Positions 54,329-63,130 of a stretch of 64,000 nucleotides of DNA are shown in pieces. The notes beneath the pieces were generated by a model. The model was given only the letters and a program-made list of their open reading frames with translations, was not told the DNA's origin and made no database searches. The DNA comes from CmP2 sp052084925 (lineage in GTDB: Bacteria; Actinomycetota; Actinomycetes; Actinomycetales; Micrococcaceae): assembly GCA_052084925.1 (NCBI GenBank), contig JBQDEV010000007.1, forward strand, positions 1 through 64,000, in the 5' to 3' direction. The position numbers and the translations under genes are program-made. Position 1 is the stretch's first letter. Every line of letters starts with the position of its first letter.

Positions 54329-54979
54329 AATGGAGCTGAGGAGCGCTCGGAGGTGTTCGACGTCTTCGCCGAACTGATCAAAGCGACGGCGAATGGACGG
54401 CGGCTCGAGCTTTTGGAACTTCTGGCTCAGGGCGAGCACTCGGTGGAACAGATCGCTCGGATGACGGGCAGGGGTCTCACCACCGTGTCCGCTCACCTGC
54501 AGACGCTGCACCACGCGGGTCTGGTGAGTAAGCGGCGCGAGCGGACCAAAATCTTCTACCGCCTCAGCGGCGACGACGTGGCAGAGCTCTACACGGCGGC
54601 GAAACGAGTTGCGCTGAACAGGCACCCCCGCTTGCAGAGCGTCGTCAATGATTATCTGAATCGCCCTCAGGCTCAGGCCCCTGTCGTGGACCCGACGACC
54701 GTGAGCGCCGAGGCATTCGTCATCGATGTCCGACCACGCGAGGAATACGAGGCAGGCCACTACATCGGCGCGGTGTCCCTCCCACTGGCCGAGATCGAGA
54801 ACCGACTCGATGAAATTCCGACCGACCGCGAAGTGATCATTTACTGCCGCGGGCAGCTCTGCCGGTTGGGACGCGAAGCAGCTGCTTTGCTCCGCGCCCA
54901 CGGTTTCGACGCCAAAGCGCTCAATGGTGGCGTGATGGAATGGCGGGCCAACAAGGAGATCCGTCTTGACGTCGCCTGA
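54314..54979 (+). CDS. ArsR-type regulator fused to a rhodanese domain
   Basis: A 221-residue fusion. The N-terminal winged helix (IKATANGRRLELLELLAQGE, then ARMTGRGLTTVSAHLQTLHH) is followed by a rhodanese domain with AFVIDVRPREEYEAGHYIGA and the active-site Cys in VIIYCRGQLCRLGREAA near residue 185. A second Cys four residues after the first-loop Cys could form a disulfide or persulfide switch. The fusion suggests sensing of reactive sulfur or oxidants. The MFS gene overlaps its 3' end by 14 bases and is the likely target. Confidence 0.92.
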   Translation: MDAWNNGAEERSEVFDVFAELIKATANGRRLELLELLAQGEHSVEQIARMTGRGLTTVSAHLQTLHHAGLVSKRRERTKIFYRLSGDDVAELYTAAKRVALNRHPRLQSVVNDYLNRPQAQAPVVDPTTVSAEAFVIDVRPREEYEAGHYIGAVSLPLAEIENRLDEIPTDREVIIYCRGQLCRLGREAAALLRAHGFDAKALNGGVMEWRANKEIRLDVA

Positions 54980-56243
54980 GGCCTCAGCCGCCCAACTCTC
55001 CCCCGTCGCCGAATCCGAACGCGCCCGCGTCCACCGGCGCACTCTGACTGTCGTCATTCTTAGTCAGATCTTGGGCGGCGCCGGACTCGCCGCCGGAATC
55101 TCGGTCGGCGCGTTGCTGGCCCAAGACATGTTCGGCTCCGATGCCCTTTCCGGACTGCCGACGGGGCTGTTCACCCTCGGGTCGGCATTGGCCGCGTTCC
55201 TGGTCGGCCAGTCCACACAAAGATTCGGTCGACGTGTCGGGCTGGCCTACGGATTCCTCGCCGGCGGACTCGGAGCGGTCGGCGTGGTCGCAGCCGCCGT
55301 TCTCAATAGTCTTCCGCTGCTGTTCGTTGCCCTCTTCATCTATGGCGCCGGGACGGCCACGAATCTTCAGACGCGCTATGCCGGCACCGATCTGGCACCG
55401 GCACATCGACGCGGTGTCGGCACCAGCCTCGCGATGGTCGCCACCACCGTCGGCGCCGTTGCCGGGCCGAACCTCATCGAGCCGATGGGGCGCTTCGCCG
55501 AGTCAGTGGGAGTCCCGACGCTGGCCGGGCCCTTCATCCTGGCCGCCGTGGCGTACAGTGCGGCAGGACTGGTGCTGTTCGTGTTCCTCCGCCCCGATCC
55601 ATTCCTCCTGGCACAGCGCATGGCGGCCGAGGCAGCCGCGGCGACCAACAACAATGCTGGTAACGGGTCGACCCCCAAGGTTGGGATCGGCGCCTATCTG
55701 GGTGCGACCGTGATGGTGCTGACGCAGATCGTCATGGTCGCGATCATGACCATGACGCCGATTCATATGCGCGCCCATCACCACGAAATGGCCGCCGTGG
55801 GACTGGTCATCGGTATGCACATCGGGGCCATGTGGCTGCCGTCCCTCGTCACCGGCATTCTGGTCGACAAGCTGGGCCGCACGCCCATGGTCGTCGCCGC
55901 GGGCGTCACCCTGCTTCTGGCAGGTGTGCTCGCTGCCACCGCCCCTGGAGACTCCCTCGGGTTACTAATCCTCGCGCTCGTCCTGCTCGGCATCGGGTGG
56001 AACTTCGGCCTGGTCGCGGGCACCGCGCTGGTGGTTGATGCGACGGTGCCGCAGAATCGTCCCCGTACCCAGGGCACCATCGACGTGCTGATCGCGCTTT
56101 CCGGCGCCGGTGGTGGTGCGATGTCCGGAATGGTCATGTCCGCCACCAGCTTCCAGGTTCTCTCACTGGGCGGTGGAATTCTGGCGCTGCTGCTCATTCC
56201 AGTGCTGCTGTGGGCAAGATCAAGGAATGCCATCACCGCGTAA
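54966..56243 (+). CDS. MFS transporter linked to ArsR-rhodanese regulator
   Basis: A 425-residue, 12-helix transporter. QILGGAGLAAGISVGALLA opens helix 1, and GQSTQRFGRRVGLAYGFLAGG follows helix 2. The centre carries a His-rich TPIHMRAHHHEMAAVGLVIGMHIG segment. The TTG at 54966 gives a 14-base overlap with the regulator gene. Its role could be export of a toxic sulfur or metal compound; this is inferred only from the linked regulator. Confidence 0.88.
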   Translation: MTSPEASAAQLSPVAESERARVHRRTLTVVILSQILGGAGLAAGISVGALLAQDMFGSDALSGLPTGLFTLGSALAAFLVGQSTQRFGRRVGLAYGFLAGGLGAVGVVAAAVLNSLPLLFVALFIYGAGTATNLQTRYAGTDLAPAHRRGVGTSLAMVATTVGAVAGPNLIEPMGRFAESVGVPTLAGPFILAAVAYSAAGLVLFVFLRPDPFLLAQRMAAEAAAATNNNAGNGSTPKVGIGAYLGATVMVLTQIVMVAIMTMTPIHMRAHHHEMAAVGLVIGMHIGAMWLPSLVTGILVDKLGRTPMVVAAGVTLLLAGVLAATAPGDSLGLLILALVLLGIGWNFGLVAGTALVVDATVPQNRPRTQGTIDVLIALSGAGGGAMSGMVMSATSFQVLSLGGGILALLLIPVLLWARSRNAITA

Positions 56244-56841
56244 GTGTGGCCTCAATGGCAGCGTGGGGTCGACGTCCCGGGTCTGTCCGCAACTGCACCG
56301 CGTCGATGCGGAACCCCGCCTCATGCAAGAGCTGGGACATCGTCTCGACCGGCCAAAAGTAGGCAGTCGTCACCGCGTGGTCGAAGGCTTCGACCGTGGG
56401 ACCCTCAAAGAACTCCAGGAACAGCGATCCGCCCGTCCGGAGACAGCGCGTAAATTCTGCAACGACGACAGGTAGCCGGTCCGGTTTCAGGTGGATCACT
56501 GAGTACCAGGCGAGAATGCCGGCCACCGAGGATGCTTCGCAGGGAAGATCCTCAATCGACCCTTGCCTGAACGTCGATTGGGGAAATCGAGCCCGCGCAG
56601 AGTCAATGAATTCTGGCAGCAGATCGATTCCTTGAATCGATGCACCTTGGTCACGGAGAAATTCCGTCCAGTGGCCCGGACCGCAGCCGGCGTCGATGAT
56701 GGGGCCGTCGACCGTTGTCGCCCAGGCAGCGATGGTGTCACGGTCAACAGGAGACATCGCGTCCAGAGCTCCGAGCCGTTCTATGTATTCCTCAGAACGG
56801 CGTCGACACGCCGTGCCAACGTCAGCGTCTTTCGACGTCAT
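56233..56841 (-). CDS. Class I SAM-dependent methyltransferase
   Basis: A 202-residue methyltransferase. Motif I is PIIDAGCGPGHWTEFL near residue 47, followed by IQGIDLLPEFIDSARARFP (acidic loop) and LAWYSVIHLKPDRLP (motif IV/post). Length is normal for a methyltransferase-11 type. Substrate unknown. It overlaps the end of the MFS gene by 11 bases (convergent) and the upstream open frame by four bases (ATGA). Confidence 0.88.
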   Translation of the reverse strand: MTSKDADVGTACRRRSEEYIERLGALDAMSPVDRDTIAAWATTVDGPIIDAGCGPGHWTEFLRDQGASIQGIDLLPEFIDSARARFPQSTFRQGSIEDLPCEASSVAGILAWYSVIHLKPDRLPVVVAEFTRCLRTGGSLFLEFFEGPTVEAFDHAVTTAYFWPVETMSQLLHEAGFRIDAVQLRTDPGRRPHAAIEATLTR

Positions 56842-57269
56842 GCGATGTTTTCGGCGGAGTGTTTGCTACTGCGGGCGTCATCACAGAGATCGAGTTCTTC
56901 ACGAAGCCATCGTTCGGTTTCGTCACGAAGGCCAGCTCCGACTGGGCCTCCCCGTAATTCTTCGAATGCGAGAGCATCACGAAGCGTCGATTCTAGGGGC
57001 CCAATAGACAGTCCAAGCTGACGCGCACGACGCATGGCCGCCGTCGGCCGGTATCGAATCGCAGGATCGGGTATCCACGAGAGCAAACTCTCAGTTCCAA
57101 ACGACCGCAATTCACTGCCCGTGTGAGCATGTCGATTTTGACGGGCCGGCAAGGGATCGAAATGTCGGCACTGCGTCGCTCGGCGTCGAGAACGCCTTTC
57201 AATGTGATCGTCGGCCTCGCGGGTTTTAAGGCATCGGCAACACATCGTCCAGCTCATCGCAGCAACCAT
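56838..57269 (-). CDS. Hypothetical or decayed open frame upstream of the methyltransferase
   Basis: An open frame of up to 143 codons whose stop overlaps the methyltransferase ATG (ATGA), as in coupled operons. Only the last 75 residues look protein-like (AAMRRARQLGLSIGPLESTL and a Glu-rich helix RDETERWLREELDL). The N-terminal half is Cys/Arg-rich and implausible. It may be the 3' remnant of a disrupted gene. No family is recognised. Confidence 0.35.
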   Translation of the reverse strand: MVAAMSWTMCCRCLKTREADDHIERRSRRRATQCRHFDPLPARQNRHAHTGSELRSFGTESLLSWIPDPAIRYRPTAAMRRARQLGLSIGPLESTLRDALAFEELRGGPVGAGLRDETERWLREELDLCDDARSSKHSAENIA

Positions 57270-58340
57270 GCGTTAACGTCCTTGATTTCAACCATTGACA
57301 GGGGAAGCATAGATCATGGGAAACCATCCGGTCACCGTCCGAGGGGTGAGCGAACTTCCCGGGATAGTCTCCATAGCACCCAGTGTCGTCGCCGGCGCCA
57401 GAGTGAAGTCGAAGACGAACGATGGTGGATAACACCGCTCCGGCGCGTACCGCTTGGATTCTGGTACCCGTTGCAACACCCGACATTCAAACAAGGCTCC
57501 ATTAGAGCCCTGAGTCGTTTCGCGAGGCCCGATTCAGAGACTTTCATGGTCGAACGTTGATTTCTGCAGCTGCATCCTCGAGCTCAGCGTCGGCTTGCCG
57601 GACAGGCCCAGGCTGAATGGACATGCCCATTGCACAGTCCATCATTCTCGCGAATCCGCGGCAAGGCTTTCGACAAGGTCACGATTGTCACGAACGAATA
57701 TGGCGTAAACCTGCATCACTCGAGATACTCGGACCAGGCACGTCATGCCCAGGGTTAATGGTGCTGTGCATTAGGTGACGACAGAGTCGGCCGTTGCCCT
57801 CATAGATGAGGATCTGCATATATAAGATTCTTGCGCGATAACCGGCCACAACTCTATCGGAACCAGCCTTGTGCCCAACCTCGGCGGACCTGACAGACGA
57901 CTTGTACAGGAACCGCACGCAGGTGACGATTCTCGATGATTGCGAGCTTGTTCGCGTTATGCTTTGTCACCCATTGAGGGACAAATAGTTCCGCGCCTCT
58001 TCCCGAGTTCCTCTCGGCTCTTCAGGGCGGTATGCCGCGAAGAAGGCGGTCGACTCTCGTGCGGGGCCACAGAGAGGAGGTTCGCGTTGAATTGAGTGTG
58101 GCAGCATTGCCAATCGGCCTCTGGCCAGCTCGCCATGATCGCTGAAACAAGGGAGCTCAGCTTTTCGACATGTATGCCAGAGCCCTGCCCTCACTCCGAT
58201 TTACAGCTGACTTACGGCTCACAGTGAAACCGTTCAAGATAGGACCTAGAACGACACGCCTGTCGAAGAACAGGCGCCTGGCCCTCGCACTACCGCAGGT
58301 AGCCACCCTTCGGGCAACACGGTCAATCTTCGGCAAATGC
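57270..58340. other. Degenerate lower-GC region without a convincing gene
   Basis: Over about 1.1 kb, base composition is lower in G+C and no frame has sustained actinobacterial codon use. Short fragments on the minus strand look protein-like: the 57688-57918 frame has AEVGHKAGSDRVVAGYRARI, faintly like the KTG box of serine beta-lactamase-fold proteins, and 57288-57494 has FVFDFTLAPATTLGAM. Both are broken. I read it as decayed DNA between two functional segments. Confidence 0.5.
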
Positions 58341-58374
58341 GCGGGTTTTGCACTTTCTCGCGTATATTGCAATC

Positions 58375-59067
58375 ATGTCACGACGTGGAAAATCTGAGAC
58401 CCTCAGCACCGGCGTACGCGATCAGATACGCAAAGACATCCTTGCCGGGCACTGGCGTCCAGGGCAGAACCTGCAGCTCGTTGCACTATCCAAGCACTAC
58501 GAGACTTCCAGCACTGTCGTCCGAGAGGCACTCGCACGGCTCTCCGGTGATCGACTGGTGGAGCTCAAACCCAATCGCGGCTTCTTCGTCTCCCAGATCT
58601 CCACGGACGAGTTGCAGGACTTCAACGAGCTTCGATGCCGAGCCGAGGAGTTCGGCATCCAACTTGCCATTGAACGCGGTGACCTGCAGTGGGAGTCCGA
58701 AGTCTTCGCCGCACACCACATGCTCGAACGCACGCCCCGATTCGCGGAAGAGAGTGGGGGCGTACTGAACCCTGAATGGGTCGAGGCGCACGATGAGTTT
58801 CACAAGAAAATGCTCTCGGCGTGCCAGCTGCCAGTCCTGATCAACCTCGCCTCCGTGCTTGCAGACGAAAATTCTCTGCACCGTCGCTGGTCGGCGCACT
58901 CGGACAAGTCGGCCAGTCGCGATATGAACCAGGAACACCGGGAAATACTTCAAGCGGTACTGGACCGGAACGCACCCCTCGCAGGACGGCTGCTGAGGGA
59001 GCACTACACGAAGTCCATGGACTACATTGTCGAGGTAGGATTCTTGCCCGAGGCCCTACGGCCCTGA
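58375..59067 (+). CDS. GntR family regulator with FCD domain
   Basis: A 230-residue regulator. The winged helix is VRDQIRKDILAGHWRPGQNL plus VREALARLSGDRLVELKPNRGFFV. The FCD effector domain follows, with metal- or ligand-site residues in EAHDEFHKKMLSAC and the C-terminal EHREILQAVLDRNAPLAGRL. The ATG at 58375 has TATATT six bases upstream (leaderless). It points toward the ABC importer genes and may control them through the repeats near 63.05 kb. Confidence 0.9.
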   Translation: MSRRGKSETLSTGVRDQIRKDILAGHWRPGQNLQLVALSKHYETSSTVVREALARLSGDRLVELKPNRGFFVSQISTDELQDFNELRCRAEEFGIQLAIERGDLQWESEVFAAHHMLERTPRFAEESGGVLNPEWVEAHDEFHKKMLSACQLPVLINLASVLADENSLHRRWSAHSDKSASRDMNQEHREILQAVLDRNAPLAGRLLREHYTKSMDYIVEVGFLPEALRP

Positions 59068-59150
59068 ACCTGAGTTCCCGCCTGCCCTCCATAGGTATGT
59101 GATCTGCCTGCTAATAAAGCTGGTGGGCTACGGCATTGACCCCAACGTGA

Positions 59151-59327
59151 CTGCTCAACGAATTCAATCCCGTCGACCTTATCGTTGCACTTCAAGCGAG
59201 CCTGGGACGAGTTGACAATGAAATGGCAAATGGCCTGGATGCTCGACGAGGGCGCATGGGACACCAGGTTGCATTTGGAGGGCCTACCAACTATGTCCGC
59301 ACTGGATGTCCCCGCTCTCCAATTTGA
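59151..59327 (+). pseudogene. Possible remnant coding fragment in the GntR-ABC gap
   Basis: The 384 bases between the GntR and ABC ATPase genes contain one open stretch that reads like protein (NEFNPVDLIVALQASLGRVD, then ARRGRMGHQVAFGGPTNYVR) but has no credible start codon or ribosome site. It may be a truncated gene. The family is not recognised, and chance cannot be excluded. Confidence 0.25.
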
Positions 59328-59451
59328 AAACCTTCAAGGCTCGACTAGGCGCCCAGACTGAGATCGCGGCAAACAAGGCTGTTCAGTGGCCCGCTTCTCC
59401 ACGGGGAACAACTCGCCAAGCTGGCGAACCCGTGCGCCGCGGGACGCTCTG

Positions 59452-60270
59452 CTACTTGCGCAAACGTGTAAGGATGCGCCCACGGGCGTCCTGGAAGCGC
59501 GGATCCGCTTTGGTGGCGACTTGGTCACGATGCGTGCCGAACCCCGTCTCGATCACGTCGACGACGGTCGCCGGCGTCTGAGCAATGACGATCACCTTGT
59601 CTGCCAGATAGATGGCCTCATCCACATCGTGGGTGACGAGCATGATCGTGACGCCGAGCTTCTCGCGCAGGTCGATCACTAGGTCTTCGAGATCAAATCG
59701 GGTCTGGGCATCGACCGAGGCGAACGGCTCGTCCATCAGCAGCACCTTTGCGTTGTATGCCAGGGCGCGGGCGATAGACACACGTTGCTGCATGCCTCCC
59801 GACATCTCCCACGGGTATTTGTCCCCCTGACCGGCCAACCCCACAGCTTCCAGCGCCTCGTCGGCGGCCCGGTTGCGCACGGCCTTCTTCTGACCCCGCC
59901 CCTGCAACGGGAAGGCGATGTTCTCGCGGGTGGTCATCCACGGCATCAGGGACCGTGAGTAGTCCTGGAAGACGACAGCCACGTCGTGATGAGGACCGGC
60001 GAGAGGATCCCCACTCACGATGACCTGACCAGTCTTAGGTTTGAGCAAGCCGGACAGACCTCTGAGCAGGGTGGTCTTGCCGACACCGGATGGGCCGACG
60101 ATCGAGACGAATTCACCGTTGCCGACGTCGAGGCTCAGGTCCTCGATGATCCGCTTTTCGGTAGCACCCTCGCCGTAGCCCAGCGAGAGATCTTTGACGC
60201 GCAGCAGGACGTCTCCGCCGAGAGTGGTCAGCGTCCCTGTGTGGACGCTTTCGTTTGCGTTGTTGGACAT
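59452..60270 (-). CDS. ABC transporter ATPase (SsuB/TauB type)
   Basis: A 272-residue ATPase with Walker A GPSGVGKTTLL near residue 58, Q-loop VVFQDYSRSLMPWM, signature EMSGGMQQRVSIARA and Walker B VLLMDEPFASVD. The MSGGMQQR form of the signature is typical of sulfonate, taurine and nitrate importers. AAAGGAG precedes the ATG. Last gene of the importer operon. Confidence 0.93.
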   Translation of the reverse strand: MSNNANESVHTGTLTTLGGDVLLRVKDLSLGYGEGATEKRIIEDLSLDVGNGEFVSIVGPSGVGKTTLLRGLSGLLKPKTGQVIVSGDPLAGPHHDVAVVFQDYSRSLMPWMTTRENIAFPLQGRGQKKAVRNRAADEALEAVGLAGQGDKYPWEMSGGMQQRVSIARALAYNAKVLLMDEPFASVDAQTRFDLEDLVIDLREKLGVTIMLVTHDVDEAIYLADKVIVIAQTPATVVDVIETGFGTHRDQVATKADPRFQDARGRILTRLRK

Positions 60271-60304
60271 GGTTCAGACTCCTTTGAGAAGGTCTCGGGG
60301 CGGA

Positions 60305-61066
60305 TCAGCGAGCGGCGGACTTGTAGTACCAGGCCAGGATTCGCTTGTCAATTAAGCTGAAACCGACCACTAAGATGTAGCCAATGACACCCACCAGTAA
60401 CGCCCCGCCCCAGGTCTCCGGGATCTGGAAGGTGCTGGAGGAATTCAGGATGTAGAAGCCCAGCCCCACATTTGAGGCGAAGAGCTCGGCGACCACCATG
60501 ACGACGATGCCGATCGGCAGGGCAACACGGATACCAGCGATAATCTGAGGCATGGCCCCCGGGAGTACCACACGGCGGTAATAGAGCATCCGCGGGATGG
60601 CGAAAACGCGAGAGACTCGACGCGCGCCGACCTCCACGCCCAGGCTTCCATCGATGGTGTTCAGCAGAATCGGCCAGACGCAGGCAAACGCCACCGCGTA
60701 GATCTTGGACGTCGACCCTAATCCGAAGATGCCGATGATCAGCGGAACCAGGGCCGACTGGGGTACGGAGCGCACGAAATGGATGTATGGTTCCAGGATC
60801 AGTCGCAGCCGTTTGGTTTCACCCAGGATCAGGCCCAAGGTCACCCCCACCACGATCGCGATAAGTAGGCCCAAGGCAAGGTTGAACAGACTCACACTCA
60901 TGGCCTCAATCAGGACGCCATTCCCGAGGTCTCGGGCCGTCACCTCAAGGATCTTTGAGAGGGGCGGGATAAACAGGTTGGTGCTGTTCGCCGAAGCGAA
61001 CCACCACACCGTGACCAGCAAGACCGGTAGCCAGAGCCACCACAGTATATTGGTGAAGAATTTCAT
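60305..61066 (-). CDS. ABC transporter permease (SsuC/TauC type), second
   Basis: A 253-residue permease with six helices and the BPD signature LGVEVGARRVSRVFAIPRML. The hydrophobic start KFFTNILWWLWLPVLLVTVWWF and length match the SsuC family. GGGAG lies seven bases before the ATG, which overlaps the tiny upstream frame by four bases. Confidence 0.92.
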   Translation of the reverse strand: MKFFTNILWWLWLPVLLVTVWWFASANSTNLFIPPLSKILEVTARDLGNGVLIEAMSVSLFNLALGLLIAIVVGVTLGLILGETKRLRLILEPYIHFVRSVPQSALVPLIIGIFGLGSTSKIYAVAFACVWPILLNTIDGSLGVEVGARRVSRVFAIPRMLYYRRVVLPGAMPQIIAGIRVALPIGIVVMVVAELFASNVGLGFYILNSSSTFQIPETWGGALLVGVIGYILVVGFSLIDKRILAWYYKSAAR

Positions 61067-61149
61067 GCAACGCTCCCGAAGAGCTCGAGCGCGATGATCC
61101 GGTGGTCATCGCCAGGGGCGGAAATGCGGGCAGTGGAGTTCTCAGTCAT
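61063..61149 (-). CDS. Small 28-codon frame bridging the two permease genes
   Basis: ATG at 61149 overlaps the stop of the first permease by eight bases. The TGA at 61063-61065 overlaps the ATG of the second by four bases. The peptide MTENSTARISAPGDDHRIIA... has no recognised motif. It may be a coupling leader that keeps ribosomes moving across the 75-base gap, or chance. Confidence 0.4.
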   Translation of the reverse strand: MTENSTARISAPGDDHRIIALELFGSVA

Positions 61150-61948
61150 CGCTCTGCCTGTTCCAGCGGAGCAGTCGTGATTCAGCCCAGCCCAGAAGAG
61201 ATGCCACCAGCCATCCGAAGACGCCGGCAAAGAACAGGTAGGCAAACGCATTGTCCCAGCGCTCAGCCTCTTGGGCCAGGGTAATCAGCCGCCCCAGCCC
61301 GGGCACCTGAGTAAGGACCTCGACGCCAACGGCAGCCAAGATGGCAATAGACGCAGAGATGCGGACACCGGTGGCAATGAAAGGCAATGCCGCTGGCAGC
61401 AGCACCCTGCGGAACCACAGGCCGCGCGGGATTCGAAAAACCTTGGCTGTGGACACGATGTCTGGGTCCAATCGCCGTGATCCGAGAATCGACTGCACCA
61501 GGACAGGCCAGACCGCAGCCAACACCACCATGGTGATCTCCATGTCCATGGTGGCTCCGAGCAACAGCATCACCACAGGCATCAGTGCAATAGTCGGGAA
61601 GGCCCTGCCGAATTCAACGATCAGGGATGTCGACCGGTCCAAACGCCGGATCGTGCCGATCAGCAGCCCCAAGACCACGCCGATGACACAGGAGATCAGC
61701 CAGCCAACCGACGCTGCGAAAAGTGTGTGACCGAGGGCCGTCCAGAAATTCGAGGTCGTGACCACAGTGAAGATGGAGGTCACGATCTCGAGAACACCGG
61801 GGGTGATCCCAGGCAGGACCCCGCTCATCACGGCGAGTTGCCAAATGAGCAGAATCACTGCCAGGGCGATCACCCGCTGGAGGGTCAGCGTCCAGTTAAT
61901 GCTGGGCCGTCGACGAAACTCCGTCGGGGTGGTGGTCATAGTAGTCAT
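61142..61948 (-). CDS. ABC transporter permease (SsuC/TauC type), first
   Basis: A 268-residue permease. Hydrophilic N-terminus, then VIALAVILLIWQLAVMSGVLPG and the BPD core with DPDIVSTAKVFRIPRGLWFR. A strong GGAGGAG site precedes the ATG at 61948; a second ATG lies four codons on. With the other permease it probably forms a heterodimer, an arrangement shared with some NitT/TauT importers. Confidence 0.92.
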   Translation of the reverse strand: MTTMTTTPTEFRRRPSINWTLTLQRVIALAVILLIWQLAVMSGVLPGITPGVLEIVTSIFTVVTTSNFWTALGHTLFAASVGWLISCVIGVVLGLLIGTIRRLDRSTSLIVEFGRAFPTIALMPVVMLLLGATMDMEITMVVLAAVWPVLVQSILGSRRLDPDIVSTAKVFRIPRGLWFRRVLLPAALPFIATGVRISASIAILAAVGVEVLTQVPGLGRLITLAQEAERWDNAFAYLFFAGVFGWLVASLLGWAESRLLRWNRQSDD

Positions 61949-61965
61949 AAGTCACTCCTCCGCGT

Positions 61966-62952
61966 TTAGCTGCGCGGAGCTCCTTCCCACAGGATTTCGT
62001 CGACGCTCTTGGGGTTGGAAACCATGCCGAACTCCGCGAGCGCATCCGTGGTCAACTGGGATACCTCAGGGTCAATCGCCAGCTGTTGCTCGACCAGGGG
62101 ACTCTGGACGTCTTCGATGGGATTCCCAGTGACCTGGCTGCGAATCTCGTAGACTTGATCCAGATTGGCCTCATCGTTGTAAAAATCAATGGCATTACCC
62201 ATGGCTTCGTTGAATTTCTCAGCGGTTTCCTCGTTTTCCTGCAACCAGGTTTCAGTGACCGCCCACAGGGTGATACCCAGTCCACCTCGGTATTCACGAG
62301 AAGGGTTGGCGATCTCCAGAACTGATTCGTCCGAGGTCACTTGGTTGTAGAAGCTGTCCGAGGGGAAGATCGCATCCACCTGGGAATTCGAGAGCGAAGT
62401 GCGCATCGAGGCAAAGGGCAGTGCGACCTGTTCCACGCTATCCAAGTCCACTCCAGCGTCGGTCAGCGCCTGCAGAACTGGGACGTTTCCACCAGACCCC
62501 AGGGAGTTAAAAGCAATCGTTTTGCCTTCAAGCCCAGACAGGTCAGTAATACCGCTGTCCTTTCGCACAATAACCCCGGAGGTGTCGATCTCATCGGAGA
62601 TCAGGCCGGCCCCCGAGATCAGCTTGATGGGCAGCCCTTCCGCAGTCGCGGTCACCGCGGCATCCCAGGAAACAGTGCTAATGTCAGCCGATCCGCCTGA
62701 GAGCTGACTCAAGTTGTCTTGAGCCGTGCCACCGGGGCGGATCTCCACATCCAGGCCGACCTCGTCAAAGAAGCCCTCCTGTTCGGCGATGTACAACGGC
62801 TCATAGTTAATGGGCGCGTGCAACACGCTGATCGATTCATTGGCTTCGGGGTCAGCAGAGCCTCCGCCCCCACAGGCCGAAAGCAGCATGGCACCAGTGA
62901 ATGCCATAGCGAGAGCGCCTCCACGGGTCGATACACGGGTCATCTTTTTCAT
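61966..62952 (-). CDS. ABC transporter substrate-binding lipoprotein (SsuA/NMT1 type)
   Basis: A 328-residue binding protein. The signal sequence ends at the lipobox LLSAC. The mature protein starts ISVLHAPINYEPLYIAEQEG, followed by VDVEIRPGG-like and SGGSADISTVSWDAAVTA segments, as in the NMT1/SsuA family. GAGGAG precedes the ATG. It supplies an organosulfur, nitrogenous or similar ligand to the permeases downstream. Confidence 0.92.
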   Translation of the reverse strand: MKKMTRVSTRGGALAMAFTGAMLLSACGGGGSADPEANESISVLHAPINYEPLYIAEQEGFFDEVGLDVEIRPGGTAQDNLSQLSGGSADISTVSWDAAVTATAEGLPIKLISGAGLISDEIDTSGVIVRKDSGITDLSGLEGKTIAFNSLGSGGNVPVLQALTDAGVDLDSVEQVALPFASMRTSLSNSQVDAIFPSDSFYNQVTSDESVLEIANPSREYRGGLGITLWAVTETWLQENEETAEKFNEAMGNAIDFYNDEANLDQVYEIRSQVTGNPIEDVQSPLVEQQLAIDPEVSQLTTDALAEFGMVSNPKSVDEILWEGAPRS

Positions 62953-63130
62953 GCGCCTAATCTCCTCATTACAGTCTAATTGGATGTGACACTATTGCCA
63001 CGGGAATGCATAATCTTCACCATAACGTATTTGTGAGCTGTTGCACAGATATATTTGTGATCTGCTTCACATTTATATCTGGCGAGGTGGAAGAGCTACC
63101 GCCTCAGAGAACTGATGGCGGCAGATTGAC
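62953..63130 (-). promoter_or_regulatory. Promoter region of the importer operon
   Basis: The 178-base gap holds a plausible -10 (TAGACT) followed by the GAGGAG ribosome site of the binding-protein gene on the minus strand. Upstream are the two CRP/GlxR-like boxes listed separately, and AT-rich sequence unlike the flanking genes. Confidence 0.5.
63032..63071. promoter_or_regulatory. Tandem CRP/GlxR-like boxes
   Basis: TGTGA-N6-TCACA (63056-63071) is an exact CRP-family consensus. TGTGA-N6-GCACA (63032-63047) is the same with one change. Their spacing is 24 bases, and the flanking TATAT is also repeated, so the unit is a 24-base direct repeat. A cAMP-responsive GlxR-type regulator is the first candidate; the GntR protein is the second. 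Confidence 0.65.
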
